IMG/VR virus record: IMGVR_UViG_3300028596_000014
Span: 1 to 57,632 of that record
Strand: one strand, 5' to 3'
From: a virus
DNA length: 57,632 nt
Shown here: in pieces, positions 7,376-15,726 of the stretch
How positions within the stretch are numbered: the first letter of the stretch is position 1
Layout: the number at the start of each line of letters is the position of its first letter
Position numbers and translations under genes: made by a program
The notes under the pieces: model-generated
The model's database searches: none
What the model saw: only the letters and a program-made list of their open reading frames with translations
Told to the model about the DNA's origin: nothing

Positions 7376-7535
7376 AGAGACGGTACAGAGGGCGGTACAA
7401 ACCGGCAGGTCAGGGCTGGAGGTAGGGTTCTGGAACCGTCCCGCCGTGCCCTCGCTGGAGGTGCGCACCGCGCCGTGTGTTGACTAAAGTATCATGTGCT
7501 CGGCCCCTCCACGGGGCCTCGGTGAAAGGAACCAC
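7376..7535. other. Divergent control region between recombination and replication genes
   Basis: Between the exonuclease start (7297) and the first plus-strand frame (7536). It contains an AT-rich patch at 7478-7497 (TTGACTAAAGTATCAT) that gives plausible -10 boxes on both strands (TATCAT plus, GATACT minus) and a GGCCCC/GGGGCC hairpin at 7502-7518. It is a candidate for early promoters and possibly for a replication origin. No coding sequence is supported. Confidence 0.4.
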
Positions 7536-7634
7536 ATGACCCTGGAAATGCCGAAGGGCTGCGCCCCCAGACGCAGCCCTTCACGTAACAGCAACCCCAC
7601 CCCGACCGTGTGCGATGAAAGGACGGCGGGATGA
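7536..7634 (+). CDS. Possible 32-codon leader ORF
   Basis: MTLEMPKGCAPRRSPSRNSN..., preceded by AAAGGA. Its stop overlaps the ATG of the primase-helicase gene (ATGA), which is the coupling pattern used throughout this genome. The frame contains a perfect 11-bp hairpin (GAAGGGCTGCG 7553-7563 / CGCAGCCCTTC 7572-7582), so it may be a regulatory leader peptide rather than a functional protein. Confidence 0.35.
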   Translation: MTLEMPKGCAPRRSPSRNSNPTPTVCDERTAG

Positions 7635-9841
7635 ACCTCAGCCGCGAGACTACCATCAAGAGCGCGGTAGAGGCATACGAACGTGGGTATACGCCCGTGC
7701 CGGTCCGGCCGGGCACCAAGCGCCCCTTCGACTCCGCGTGGACCGCGCTGCACTACGACTCCGCCGAGCAGGTGCGCACGGCGTTCGGTGCGGAGGACTC
7801 TTCTCTGGGGATCGCCCTCGGCTCGCCGTCGGGCGGCCTGGTGGACGTCGACATCGACCACCCGAAGGCGCTCACGGCAGCGCAGATCTTCCTCCGGGGG
7901 ACGACGGCGGCCGTCAGCGGCCGGGCCTCGCGGCCGGGCAGCCACTACTGGTACGTGGTGCGCGACGGGCTGCCCGAGGGCACCACGCGGTGGCAGCACA
8001 GCGACCCGAAGCACCCGAAGCGGACCCTGGTCGAACTGCGGTCCACCGGCGGGCAGACGGTCATCGCGCCGTCTGTCCACCCCGACGGCGACGCCTACCT
8101 GTGGGACAGCGAGCCGTGGGGCGGCCCGGAGGGACCTGCCGTGATCGACGGCGGGGAACTGCGCAGCCGGGTCGGATGCATCGCACTCGGCACGCTGCTG
8201 GCCGTCGAGTGGCCCACGCGCGGCGGCCGTCACGACGCCTACCTGGCGCTCGCGGGGGCGCTGCTGGCGGAGGGCTACGACTCCACCCGCCGCGTCTCGC
8301 CGGTGTGGCGCAACCTCGCGCCGGGCATCGTCGCGGTGATCGCCCAGGCGACGCACGACGAGGAGGGGATGCAGACCCGCATCGAGCAGTCGATCGAGTC
8401 CACGCTCCAGAAGATCGCCCGGGGCAAGCCCACGCAGGGCTGGCCGACCCTGGCCCAGCACCTCCCGGAGGAGGTGGTGGACCGCTGCAAGGACTTCGTG
8501 TTCGGCATCGAGGAGGCCGAGGGCCACACCCGGCCGCCGACGGTCTCGTCTGACGACGCGTACGACCCGTACAGCGACGTTCAGACGCTCGGGGCAGCCG
8601 GGTCCGTCGAGGTGGATCTGAGCGCCTACAGCGACCAGGAGGACGACGAGGAGGACGACGGCACGCAGGACGCCGCGCAGTCCATCGCGTTCGAGCGGAT
8701 GGTCCAGCACGAGGTACTCCGGATGGAGGTCCGCGAGGTGGCGCGCGAGCGCTACGCCGAGGTCCGGGCCGAGAAGCAGTTGGCCGACAACCCGGAACTG
8801 GAGGCCCCAATCCGGACGGCGGCCGACGTGCTCACCGACGAACCGCCGGAGCCCGGCCGGATCGACCGGCTGCTGCCCTGGAACTCGTCGATGCTGCTCG
8901 TCGCACAGCGCAAGACGGGCAAGACGATCTGGCTCTGCAACCTGGCGCACTCGCTGCTCACCGGGGAGAAGTTCCTCAACGAGTTCGCGGTGCGCGCGCT
9001 GGAGCCGACGCAGAAGGTCGCGTTCCTCAACTTCGAGGTGAACGGCCCGATGCTCGCGGACGACCTGAGCAGGCGCGGCGTGCCGCTGGACCGCGTGCTC
9101 CAGGTGGACCTGCGCGGGCGGCTGAACCCGTTCAAGCACAAGTCCGTCCGGGCCAAGTTGACCAAGGCCCTGGTCAGCCACAACGTCGGGGCGATCTTCG
9201 TCGACACGTTCGCACAGGCGTTCACCGGTGAGTCCCAGAACGACACGGCCGACGTCGGCAACTGGCTGCGCGAACTCAACGAGTGGGTCCGGGCCGAGGT
9301 CGGTGCGATCGACCTGGTGCTTACGGCGCACGCAGGGTGGGACGGAGACCGGGCGCGCGGCTCGTCGGCGCTGGAGGACTGGGCCGACTCCATCGTGCAC
9401 CTGCGCCGCACGGACAAGGACGACATGACGTCCATGCGACAGATGCGGGCCACCGGCCGCGAGGACGTCCACCTGGAGTGGGGCAACCTGCCGTTCGACC
9501 AGGAGGAGCGTCGTACCTGGTACGAGGAGGCCGAGCAGGTGGACAAGGTCCAGGAGCAGTTGGACCGGATGAACGCGGCTGACGAGGCGATCCGCGACGC
9601 GCTGCGGATCGCCACCGAGCCCCTGCGGGCGCAGGAACTCTGCGACGCCGCCGGAGCACTCCCCGCCGGTCGGGGGATCAGCAACCGGGCACTCGACCAG
9701 GCGCGGCAGCGGCTCGTCACCCTGGGCGAAATTATGACGACGCGCGGCACCGGCCGGGGCTCGCCCCTGCTGCACGCGCTGGACCCGGACTACACCGAGG
9801 ACTACGGCCCGGACGAGCAGCCGGGCGAATCGGGCGAATAG
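7631..9841 (+). CDS. Bifunctional primase-polymerase / RepA-like helicase
   Basis: 736 aa. Residues 10-210 form a Prim-Pol domain: GYTPVPVRPGTKRP, the metal-binding DVDIDH, RASRPGSHYWYV and VELRSTGGQTVIAPS. Residues 400-640 form a RecA-fold ATPase of the RepA/AAA_25 type with Walker A AQRKTGKT and Walker B GAIFVDTF. The fusion should prime and unwind DNA at the phage fork. The linker (about 300-350) is highly acidic. AAAGGA lies 9-14 bases before the ATG. It is the first large gene of the plus-strand replication block. Confidence 0.88.
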   Translation: MNLSRETTIKSAVEAYERGYTPVPVRPGTKRPFDSAWTALHYDSAEQVRTAFGAEDSSLGIALGSPSGGLVDVDIDHPKALTAAQIFLRGTTAAVSGRASRPGSHYWYVVRDGLPEGTTRWQHSDPKHPKRTLVELRSTGGQTVIAPSVHPDGDAYLWDSEPWGGPEGPAVIDGGELRSRVGCIALGTLLAVEWPTRGGRHDAYLALAGALLAEGYDSTRRVSPVWRNLAPGIVAVIAQATHDEEGMQTRIEQSIESTLQKIARGKPTQGWPTLAQHLPEEVVDRCKDFVFGIEEAEGHTRPPTVSSDDAYDPYSDVQTLGAAGSVEVDLSAYSDQEDDEEDDGTQDAAQSIAFERMVQHEVLRMEVREVARERYAEVRAEKQLADNPELEAPIRTAADVLTDEPPEPGRIDRLLPWNSSMLLVAQRKTGKTIWLCNLAHSLLTGEKFLNEFAVRALEPTQKVAFLNFEVNGPMLADDLSRRGVPLDRVLQVDLRGRLNPFKHKSVRAKLTKALVSHNVGAIFVDTFAQAFTGESQNDTADVGNWLRELNEWVRAEVGAIDLVLTAHAGWDGDRARGSSALEDWADSIVHLRRTDKDDMTSMRQMRATGREDVHLEWGNLPFDQEERRTWYEEAEQVDKVQEQLDRMNAADEAIRDALRIATEPLRAQELCDAAGALPAGRGISNRALDQARQRLVTLGEIMTTRGTGRGSPLLHALDPDYTEDYGPDEQPGESGE

Positions 9842-9857
9842 GTCTCGTCTTTATTCC

Positions 9858-9894
9858 TCATCACCGCACTACCCCTTAGGTAGTGCGGTGATGA
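9858..9894. repeat. Dispersed long palindrome, diverged copy
   Basis: 16-bp arms (TCATCACCGCACTACC and complement) around CCTTA, just after the primase-helicase stop. The TCATCACC/GGTGATGA core is shared with the other copies, but the GTTCTTC arms are lost. It could end the primase-helicase transcript. Confidence 0.6.
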
Positions 9895-9935
9895 AGATAA
9901 ATACACACGTAACATGTAAACTGAGAGGCATGAGC

Positions 9936-10136
9936 ATGGACAGCAACCTCCGAGCCCTCCTGTACGGCAACCCGGCAACCTCGCCGTCTTCCTGGACCAA
10001 CGGTCGCGTCACGGTGCGCTACCGGGCCAGCGACGACGTGTGGACCTGGAGCACGAACGACGGGAAGAAGGGCTCCTCCGACATGGCCGAGACGGTCCTC
10101 AAGGCCATCGCCCCCTACCTGCGGAAGAACCCGTGA
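9936..10136 (+). CDS. Small hypothetical protein, 66 aa
   Basis: MDSNLRALLYGNPATSPSSW.... The ATG at 9936 is preferred over the one at 9930 because GAGAGG then lies at normal spacing. Beta-hairpin region VTVRYRASDDVWTWS then a helix (SDMAETVLKAIAPYL). Its stop overlaps the GTG of the helicase gene. A TACACACGTAACATG sequence just upstream resembles the TACGTA-type promoters. Function unknown. Confidence 0.65.
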   Translation: MDSNLRALLYGNPATSPSSWTNGRVTVRYRASDDVWTWSTNDGKKGSSDMAETVLKAIAPYLRKNP

Positions 10137-11755
10137 CGATCAACTTCAAGCCGCGCGGGGAGCCCCGCTACGAGCACCAGCGCCGGGTGCTGCGGCGCAT
10201 CATCGAGACGCGCGGCGTGTGCGCGCTGCTGTGCGACCCGGGCACCGGCAAGACGGCCGCCACCGTCGACTACATCAGCGCGCTCGCGCTCAAGACCGAC
10301 CGCACGGTGCGCGTGCTCGTGCTCGCACCGCTCGTCGCCCTGGACTCCTGGGTCGGGCAAACGGCGAAGTATGCGGCCGAAGGCGTGGCCGTGTGGGCGG
10401 AGGCCCTGGGCGGCTCCGTGACGCAGCGCGCCGAGGTGCTCGCCGCGCGCGGGCAGCGGTTCGATGCCCGGCTCGGGCACCGGCGCTCCATCGCCTGGGC
10501 CGGGCTCAACGTGGACGCCTACCAGTTCCGCGACAACCTGCCCGGCCGGACCAACCTGTGGGCCGACATGATCGGCGGCGGGCCGGGCATCGTGCTGGAG
10601 GTGCTGTCTCTCGACTCGCTGAGCCAGCGCCGCGAGGTGAGCCGCAGCAAGACCGTGGCCGACGTGCTGCACAAGGCGGTCGAGCGGTTCGGGCCGGACG
10701 TGATCGTGGTGGACGAGAGCCACCGCATCAAGTCCGCGAGCGCCAACGTGAGCCGGATGGCCGCCCGGCTGAGCAAGATGGCACCCCGGCGCCTGATCCT
10801 GACCGGGACCGTGATGCCGCACAGCCCGATGGACGTGTGGGCGCAGTGGCGGTTCCTGGAGCCGATGGCGTTCAACGTCCCGGACCCGAAGCGGCCCGGC
10901 GAGATGAAGGCGATGCCGTTCGGCCAGTTCCAGGAGCGCTACGGCGTGTTCGGCGGCTGGCAGGGGCGGCAGATCATCGGGTACCAGAACCTCGGTGAGA
11001 TGCAGCGCGTCATGGACCAGAACAGCATCGTCGTCCGCAAGGAGGACGCGCTGGACCTGCCCGAGACCGTCGACATCACGGTGCCGGTGCACCTGTCGCC
11101 CAAGGAGCAGACGGCCTACGACCAGATGAAGGACCAGTTGGCCGCTGTGCTCGGCGGCGGCGCCGTCGCCACGGTGCCGAACCGGCTCGCGCAGATGATG
11201 CGCCTGCGGCAGATCACGAGCGGCTACCTGCCCGACGACGCCGGGGTGACCCGGACCATTGGGGACTCGAAGGTGGCGGCGGCCCGGGGCATCGTGTGCA
11301 CGACGCTCGCCGGGGAGAAGCGCGTGGTGGTTTTCGCGCACTTCCGGCAGGAGATTGCCGACCTGGAGGCGGCGATCGGGGCGGCCGAGGGCAAGGACAC
11401 CGTGCTCATGACGATCACCGGCGACACGGCCCCGGCCGAGCGCGAGCGGCTGCGCAAGCGGTTCGGCTCGGACGAGGACGTGCGGATCGTGCTGATCGCC
11501 CAGATGCGCACGCTGTCGCTCGCGGTGAACGAACTGGTCACGGCGTCGCACGCCGTCTACACGTCGATCAGCGAGCGCCGGGACGATTGGGTGCAGAGCC
11601 GCGACCGGCTGCACCGGATCGGCCAGAAGCGGTCGGTCACGTTCTGGAACGTGATGGTGCCGCGCTCGGTGGATGAGGCGATCTACCAGGCGCACCTGAC
11701 GCGCGAGTCCGTCGAGAACGCGGTACTGCGCTACATCGAGAAGGGCGAGGACTAG
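10133..11755 (+). CDS. SNF2-type superfamily 2 helicase
   Basis: 540 aa from a GTG start that overlaps the previous stop (GTGA). Ordered helicase motifs are visible: Q-motif region YEHQRRVLRR, motif I DPGTGKTA, motif II DESHR, motif III LTGTVMP, and motif VI RDRLHRIGQKRSV, whose HRIGQ is diagnostic of SNF2-like enzymes. It probably remodels DNA or protein-DNA complexes at forks. A promoter-terminator composite follows at 11766. Confidence 0.9.
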   Translation: MTINFKPRGEPRYEHQRRVLRRIIETRGVCALLCDPGTGKTAATVDYISALALKTDRTVRVLVLAPLVALDSWVGQTAKYAAEGVAVWAEALGGSVTQRAEVLAARGQRFDARLGHRRSIAWAGLNVDAYQFRDNLPGRTNLWADMIGGGPGIVLEVLSLDSLSQRREVSRSKTVADVLHKAVERFGPDVIVVDESHRIKSASANVSRMAARLSKMAPRRLILTGTVMPHSPMDVWAQWRFLEPMAFNVPDPKRPGEMKAMPFGQFQERYGVFGGWQGRQIIGYQNLGEMQRVMDQNSIVVRKEDALDLPETVDITVPVHLSPKEQTAYDQMKDQLAAVLGGGAVATVPNRLAQMMRLRQITSGYLPDDAGVTRTIGDSKVAAARGIVCTTLAGEKRVVVFAHFRQEIADLEAAIGAAEGKDTVLMTITGDTAPAERERLRKRFGSDEDVRIVLIAQMRTLSLAVNELVTASHAVYTSISERRDDWVQSRDRLHRIGQKRSVTFWNVMVPRSVDEAIYQAHLTRESVENAVLRYIEKGED

Positions 11756-11765
11756 CCGCCGCGCG

Positions 11766-11840
11766 ACTCCCCGGAGATTAGTTATCCCGGGGAGTTGCAC
11801 GGTCCCGGTGGGCGATGCTAATGTTACGTATGTCAGCACA
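11766..11840 (+). promoter_or_regulatory. Cassette-type promoter with palindromic -35 block
   Basis: GACTCCCCGGAG...TTATCCCGGGGAGTTGCAC: an inverted repeat whose right arm abuts TTGCAC (11795-11800), 18 bases, TAATGT (11819-11824), then TTACGTATGTCAGCACA (11824-11840). The repeat may be the helicase terminator and an operator at the same time. Confidence 0.72.
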
Positions 11841-11871
11841 ACGCAGGCACCTAACCGACCGGGAGGTCACC

Positions 11872-12213
11872 ATGTTCGGCAACACGGTTCACACCCTCAG
11901 CAACGGCTTCTGCACCGTGTGCGGCGAGACCGAAGAGTGGATCCGCTCTTCCGGGGCCAAGTTCACCGAGGTCCAGGCTGCCGGGCGCACCTTCACCGAG
12001 GACGGCGCCGAGAAGGTCATGGCCGCCGACCTCGCCAAGGGCGACGTGATCCGGTACGACGAGCGGAACGTCTGGAAGATCGTCGAGGTGCTCAAGGAGA
12101 CCGCCGCGATGATCACCTACTCGTTCGAGTACGTCCGCACGCAGGACTCGGACCGGGTCGGCCTGGTCCGCTCCAAGACGTCGCGTAAGTCGACCAAGTT
12201 CCTCCTGGTCTGA
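11872..12213 (+). CDS. Hypothetical protein, 113 aa, with CxxC motif
   Basis: Starts MFGNTVHTLSNGFCTVCGET after GGGAGG. The single FCTVCGE motif suggests partial metal binding. The rest (GDVIRYDERNVWKIVEVL, ITYSFEYVRT) is a small beta-barrel-like segment. Monocistronic: its own promoter before it and the next promoter block immediately after it. No family recognised. Confidence 0.7.
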   Translation: MFGNTVHTLSNGFCTVCGETEEWIRSSGAKFTEVQAAGRTFTEDGAEKVMAADLAKGDVIRYDERNVWKIVEVLKETAAMITYSFEYVRTQDSDRVGLVRSKTSRKSTKFLLV

Positions 12214-12219
12214 CCGGCC

Positions 12220-12297
12220 GCAACTCCCCTGGAATTAGTTATCCGGGGGAGTTGCACCCGCCCCGGGCGGGATGCTAATGTTACGTATGTCAGCACA
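12220..12297 (+). promoter_or_regulatory. Cassette-type promoter with palindromic -35 block
   Basis: CAACTCCCC...ATCCGGGGGAGTTG inverted repeat overlapping TTGCAC (12252-12257), 18 bases, TAATGT (12276-12281), TTACGTATGTCAGCACA (12281-12297). Nearly the same layout as the preceding promoter. Confidence 0.72.
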
Positions 12298-12325
12298 GCA
12301 GGTCACCAAAACCGGAGGTAACACC

Positions 12326-12544
12326 ATGAACACCACGCCCGCCGCCATCGAGACCGTCACCGTCGGCCAGACCATCGTCTCCCGCAAGTACGGCTCGCTC
12401 CGGGTGACCCGGTCTGCTGTGGCCCGCAACCCGCGCAACGGCTACATCGACCCCACCAAGTGGGCGCTCCAGGTGCGCGACGCCAAGGGCGAGACGCGGT
12501 TCTTCAAGGCGGCCTTCGGCTTCCAGGTCCGCGTCGCCTCCTGA
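12326..12544 (+). CDS. Hypothetical protein, 72 aa
   Basis: MNTTPAAIETVTVGQTIVSR... with CCGGAGG before the ATG. Mostly beta (TVGQTIVSRKYGSLRVTRS, WALQVRDAKGETRFF); resembles small nucleic-acid-associated barrel proteins but is not assignable. First gene of an operon running to 13609. Confidence 0.65.
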   Translation: MNTTPAAIETVTVGQTIVSRKYGSLRVTRSAVARNPRNGYIDPTKWALQVRDAKGETRFFKAAFGFQVRVAS

Positions 12545-12592
12545 CCCCACCCCGGGCGGGGCTCCGGCCCCGCCCCTCCCCGAAGGAGCAAC

Positions 12593-12829
12593 ATGAGCCG
12601 CACCATGAGCCAGTTCGTGGTCCTGACCGACGACGGCGGCGCGCAGGCGTCCAAGGGCTACCTGCGCGAGAGCGAGGCGTGGGCCGAGTTCTGGGCCGAG
12701 GTCGCTCGGCAGCCGGACGACGGCGTGGCGCTGACCGGCTTCGACACGAAGCGCGTTCTCGCGTCCCGTACCGGTCTCGACTCGGCCGGTGTCCGCTGGT
12801 ACGCCCACCTGATGGTGGAGGTGCCGTAG
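12593..12829 (+). CDS. Hypothetical protein, 78 aa
   Basis: MSRTMSQFVVLTDDGGAQAS... after GAAGGAGC. Alpha/beta, with a Trp-rich helix (EAWAEFWAEVA). Its stop codon shares one base with the next GTG start. No family recognised. Confidence 0.65.
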   Translation: MSRTMSQFVVLTDDGGAQASKGYLRESEAWAEFWAEVARQPDDGVALTGFDTKRVLASRTGLDSAGVRWYAHLMVEVP

Positions 12830-13071
12830 TGGCCCGCCGGTTCGACCTCGACAACCCGCCCGCCGGGTACGAGTGGGTCTCGTGCAACGCACGGGACTAC
12901 GGCTCGGCCGGGTTCAGCATCCACCTGATCGCCACCGAGACGCGCAAGCGGCACTGGCAGACGACCGTCTGCGGCGCCACGGCCAGCGGGCCGGGCATCT
13001 GGCGGCGGCCCGCCTGGAACAGCACCAAGAGCAAGTGCCACTCCTGCTACGAGAAGGGAAAGACCCTGTGA
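12829..13071 (+). CDS. Hypothetical zinc-binding protein, 80 aa
   Basis: GTG start overlapping the previous stop by one base. Four cysteines: SCNARD, TTVCGA and CHSCYEKGK at the C terminus. The last pair fits half of a zinc ribbon. No enzymatic motif. Part of the coupled small-gene operon downstream of 12281. Confidence 0.65.
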   Translation: MARRFDLDNPPAGYEWVSCNARDYGSAGFSIHLIATETRKRHWQTTVCGATASGPGIWRRPAWNSTKSKCHSCYEKGKTL

Positions 13072-13397
13072 CCACGGTCAAGTACATCGACGTCGTCCCC
13101 CACGCCCAGGACCCGGAGGTGCTGCGGCACGCCGTCCAGATCTTCCAGGACAGCCGCCGCACCGGCCTCTCCTGGATGCAGGGCAATGCGACGCTCCAAC
13201 ACTGCGAGAACGTCGCGGTGACCCTCGTCCGGACGTACGTCCTGATGGGCAACCAGGGCGGCTTCGAGAACGCCGTGCTCTACGCCAAGGTGGCCGACCT
13301 ATTCGGCGCGCTGTCGTACTACTCCAGCGGGGCGCAGCGGCGGATCGAGTACCGCCACCTCCAGGAGCGGATCTTCCCGGCGGCGGTGGCCTCGTGA
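13068..13397 (+). CDS. Hypothetical helical protein, 109 aa
   Basis: GTG start with a GTGA overlap. MTTVKYIDVVPHAQDPEVLR.... Predicted helical throughout (EVLRHAVQIFQDSRR, ALSYYSSGAQRRIEYRHLQER). No recognised family. Confidence 0.65.
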   Translation: MTTVKYIDVVPHAQDPEVLRHAVQIFQDSRRTGLSWMQGNATLQHCENVAVTLVRTYVLMGNQGGFENAVLYAKVADLFGALSYYSSGAQRRIEYRHLQERIFPAAVAS

Positions 13398-13609
13398 GCC
13401 TCTTCCAGAACAGCCAGCGGCTCGTCTCCGCCGAGGGCGTCGGCACGACGGCCAGCGGCAACGTCACCTACCGCCTGCGGTTCGAGGACGGCAGCGTGTA
13501 CCTCACCGAGCCGGACTCGCAGGTCGGCAGCGCGGTGACGAACTACGTCGGCAAGATCGTCACGATCCGCCTGCGGCACAACCGCGTCACCCACGTCACG
13601 CCGCTGTGA
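13394..13609 (+). CDS. Hypothetical protein, 71 aa
   Basis: GTG start with a GTGA overlap; MSLFQNSQRLVSAEGVGTTA. Beta-rich (NVTYRLRFEDGSVYLTEPD, GKIVTIRLRHNRVTHV), like a small OB/SH3 barrel. Last gene of the operon; a TACGTAAC motif and a hairpin follow. Confidence 0.65.
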   Translation: MSLFQNSQRLVSAEGVGTTASGNVTYRLRFEDGSVYLTEPDSQVGSAVTNYVGKIVTIRLRHNRVTHVTPL

Positions 13610-13613
13610 GGTA

Positions 13614-13664
13614 GGCTGCACACATACGTAACTAGCGCGGGGCCGTCCACACGGGCGGCCCCGC
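13614..13664 (+). promoter_or_regulatory. TACGTA-type promoter and hairpin before DNA polymerase
   Basis: TAGGCT, then ACACATACGTAACTAGC, then a GCGGGGCCG / CGGCCCCGC hairpin (13637-13664) that ends 8 bases before the polymerase ribosome site. The hairpin may end upstream transcription or form a 5' leader structure. Confidence 0.5.
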
Positions 13665-13680
13665 TTCGTCAGGAGGACGA

Positions 13681-15690
13681 ATGACCACCACCCCGGACCC
13701 TTTCACCCAGGGGGACCTGTTCGACGTCACACGGGTCGCCTGGCTCTGGGATGAGGACGACCTGGACACGCTGCTCCGGCAGATCCACGCGCATCCGTTC
13801 ATCACCTGGGACCTGGAGAACACCGGTCTCGACGAGCACGCCTACGAGGGCGGCCCGACCAACGGCGGCTACCCGGCGCGGATCGTGCTGCTGTCGCTCA
13901 CGCTCGCCAAGTCCCTCGACGACATGGACCCGGTGACCTGGCTCGTGCCGCTCAGCCACAAGGGAGCGTCGCTGTTCCCGCGCTGGGTCGCGATCATCAC
14001 GGCCATCGCGACCGCGCTGCGCGACTCCGGCGCCGACCTGACGGCGCACAACGGGCGCTACGACTGCCGGTGGATCTTCGCGCACACGGGCGTCGACCTG
14101 ACGGGGCACCTGTCGTGGGACACGATGATCGTCGAGCACCTGCTCGACGAGAACCTGTCCACCAAGTTGAAGGTCCGCGCGCCGCGCCGGTTCGCGGTGC
14201 CGTCCTGGGCCGACGTCGACCTGTCGTCGCCGGGCGCCGCCGAGCGCGTGCCGCTGCTGGACCTGGGCTACTACGCCGCGCGCGACACGTACTGGACGTG
14301 GCGCCTGCGCATGGTGCAGCAGCGCGAACTCTGGCTGATGCCCGACAACGAGCCGGACGGCACCGAGGACGCCGACGAGCGCGAGATGATCCGGCTCGGC
14401 AGCCACGCGGAGTTCTGCGTGATGCCGATGGCCCGCAACCTCGCCGCCGTCGAGCAGCGCGGGTTCCGCCTGGATCAGGAGTGGGTCGCCCGCGAACTCG
14501 CGGAGGTGGACGGCATCGTCGCGGCGGCGTCCGCCGAACTGGTGACGCTGTTCACCGACACCGAGGAGATGACGGCCGCCGACGTGTCGTGGGCGCCGAC
14601 GAGCAACTGGTTCCGCGCGTGGTCCGACCAGCAGGTCGAGGCCGGGCGGCTGCGGGTCGACGCGATGACCGGCAAGGGTCGCCCGCAGTGGAACAGCGCG
14701 GTGCTCAAGCGGCAGACCCGCGAGGGCAACCAGGTGGCCGAGCGCCTGCTCGAACTGCGCCAGGCCGCCAAGAAGGCCGAGTTCCTGCGGTCGTGGCAGG
14801 AACTCGTCACGCCCGACTCCCGTATCCACGCCTCTTACAACGTGGGCCGGGTGAGCACCGGCCGCCTGTCGTCGTCCGAGCCGAACCTCCAGCAGGTCAC
14901 CAAGACGCTCAAGCCTGCGTTCGTGCCCGACCCGGGGATGCTCGTGGTCGAAATCGACTACAGCCAGATCGAACTGCGGGCCGCCGCGTTCATCGCGCGC
15001 TGCGAGCCGATGATCGAGGCGTACCAGCGCGGCGACGACCTGCACCGGCTCATGGCCGCGCAGATCACCAAGAAGGACCCGGCCGACGTCACCCCCGACG
15101 AGCGGCAGCGGGCCAAGGCGTCCAACTTCGGGCTGCTCTACATGCAGACCCCGGAGGGCTTCCAGACGTACGCCGAGACGGCCTACGGCGTCGTCCTGAC
15201 GCTGGAGGAGGCCTACGAGTCCTACACGGCGTTCTTCTCGCTGTGGGACGGCATGTCGCAGTGGCACCAGCAGATCATCAACACCGTGGTCCGCGAGGGC
15301 CAGGTGGTCTCGCCGCTCGGCCGGGTGCGCCGCACGCCGAACGCCATGACGGGCGACCCGTACCTGGTCAGCGAGGCGGCCCGGCAGGCGTGCAACGCGC
15401 CGGTGCAGTCGTTCGCCAGCGACATCATGCAGATGGTCGCGGCGGACATCTCCGGGGTGTTCGGCAACCCCGTGCCGGACGTGCAGATGGTCTCGACGGT
15501 GCACGACTCGATCGTGCTCCAGATCCCGGCCGACAACTGGAAGCGCCCGCTCGCGGCGACGATGCGCCGCATGATCGAGCCGCACCACCTGCTCGAACCG
15601 ATGGGTTGCTTCCTGGACGTGCCGCTCGCCGTCGAGGCGACGGTGGGCACGCGGTGGGGCAAGGGCGACGTGGCCGTTGTCGTATCCTGA
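13681..15690 (+). CDS. polA: DNA polymerase I family (family A) with proofreading exonuclease
   Basis: 669 aa replicative polymerase. Exonuclease motifs are intact: Exo I TWDLENTG (Asp, Glu), Exo II HNGRYD, Exo III YYAARD. The polymerase domain has motif A VEIDYSQIELR, motif B RQRAKASNFGLLY, and motif C VHDSI, where Ser replaces the usual Glu of HDE. There is no 5'-3' exonuclease domain. CAGGAGGAC precedes the ATG. Confidence 0.95.
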   Translation: MTTTPDPFTQGDLFDVTRVAWLWDEDDLDTLLRQIHAHPFITWDLENTGLDEHAYEGGPTNGGYPARIVLLSLTLAKSLDDMDPVTWLVPLSHKGASLFPRWVAIITAIATALRDSGADLTAHNGRYDCRWIFAHTGVDLTGHLSWDTMIVEHLLDENLSTKLKVRAPRRFAVPSWADVDLSSPGAAERVPLLDLGYYAARDTYWTWRLRMVQQRELWLMPDNEPDGTEDADEREMIRLGSHAEFCVMPMARNLAAVEQRGFRLDQEWVARELAEVDGIVAAASAELVTLFTDTEEMTAADVSWAPTSNWFRAWSDQQVEAGRLRVDAMTGKGRPQWNSAVLKRQTREGNQVAERLLELRQAAKKAEFLRSWQELVTPDSRIHASYNVGRVSTGRLSSSEPNLQQVTKTLKPAFVPDPGMLVVEIDYSQIELRAAAFIARCEPMIEAYQRGDDLHRLMAAQITKKDPADVTPDERQRAKASNFGLLYMQTPEGFQTYAETAYGVVLTLEEAYESYTAFFSLWDGMSQWHQQIINTVVREGQVVSPLGRVRRTPNAMTGDPYLVSEAARQACNAPVQSFASDIMQMVAADISGVFGNPVPDVQMVSTVHDSIVLQIPADNWKRPLAATMRRMIEPHHLLEPMGCFLDVPLAVEATVGTRWGKGDVAVVVS

Positions 15691-15710
15691 TACCCTACGT
15701 ACGTAATATC
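15690..15710 (+). promoter_or_regulatory. TACGTACGTA palindrome promoter of the RHH gene
   Basis: TACCCT followed by the perfect palindrome TACGTACGTA (15696-15705), in the 36-base gap before the tandem RHH gene. Likely promoter and possible autoregulatory operator. Confidence 0.5.
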
Positions 15711-15726
15711 TACCGGAAGGAGGACC

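Noticed and set aside
7484-9775. 763-codon minus-strand frame across the primase-helicase
   Set aside because: Same shadow effect; no ribosome site and no domain.
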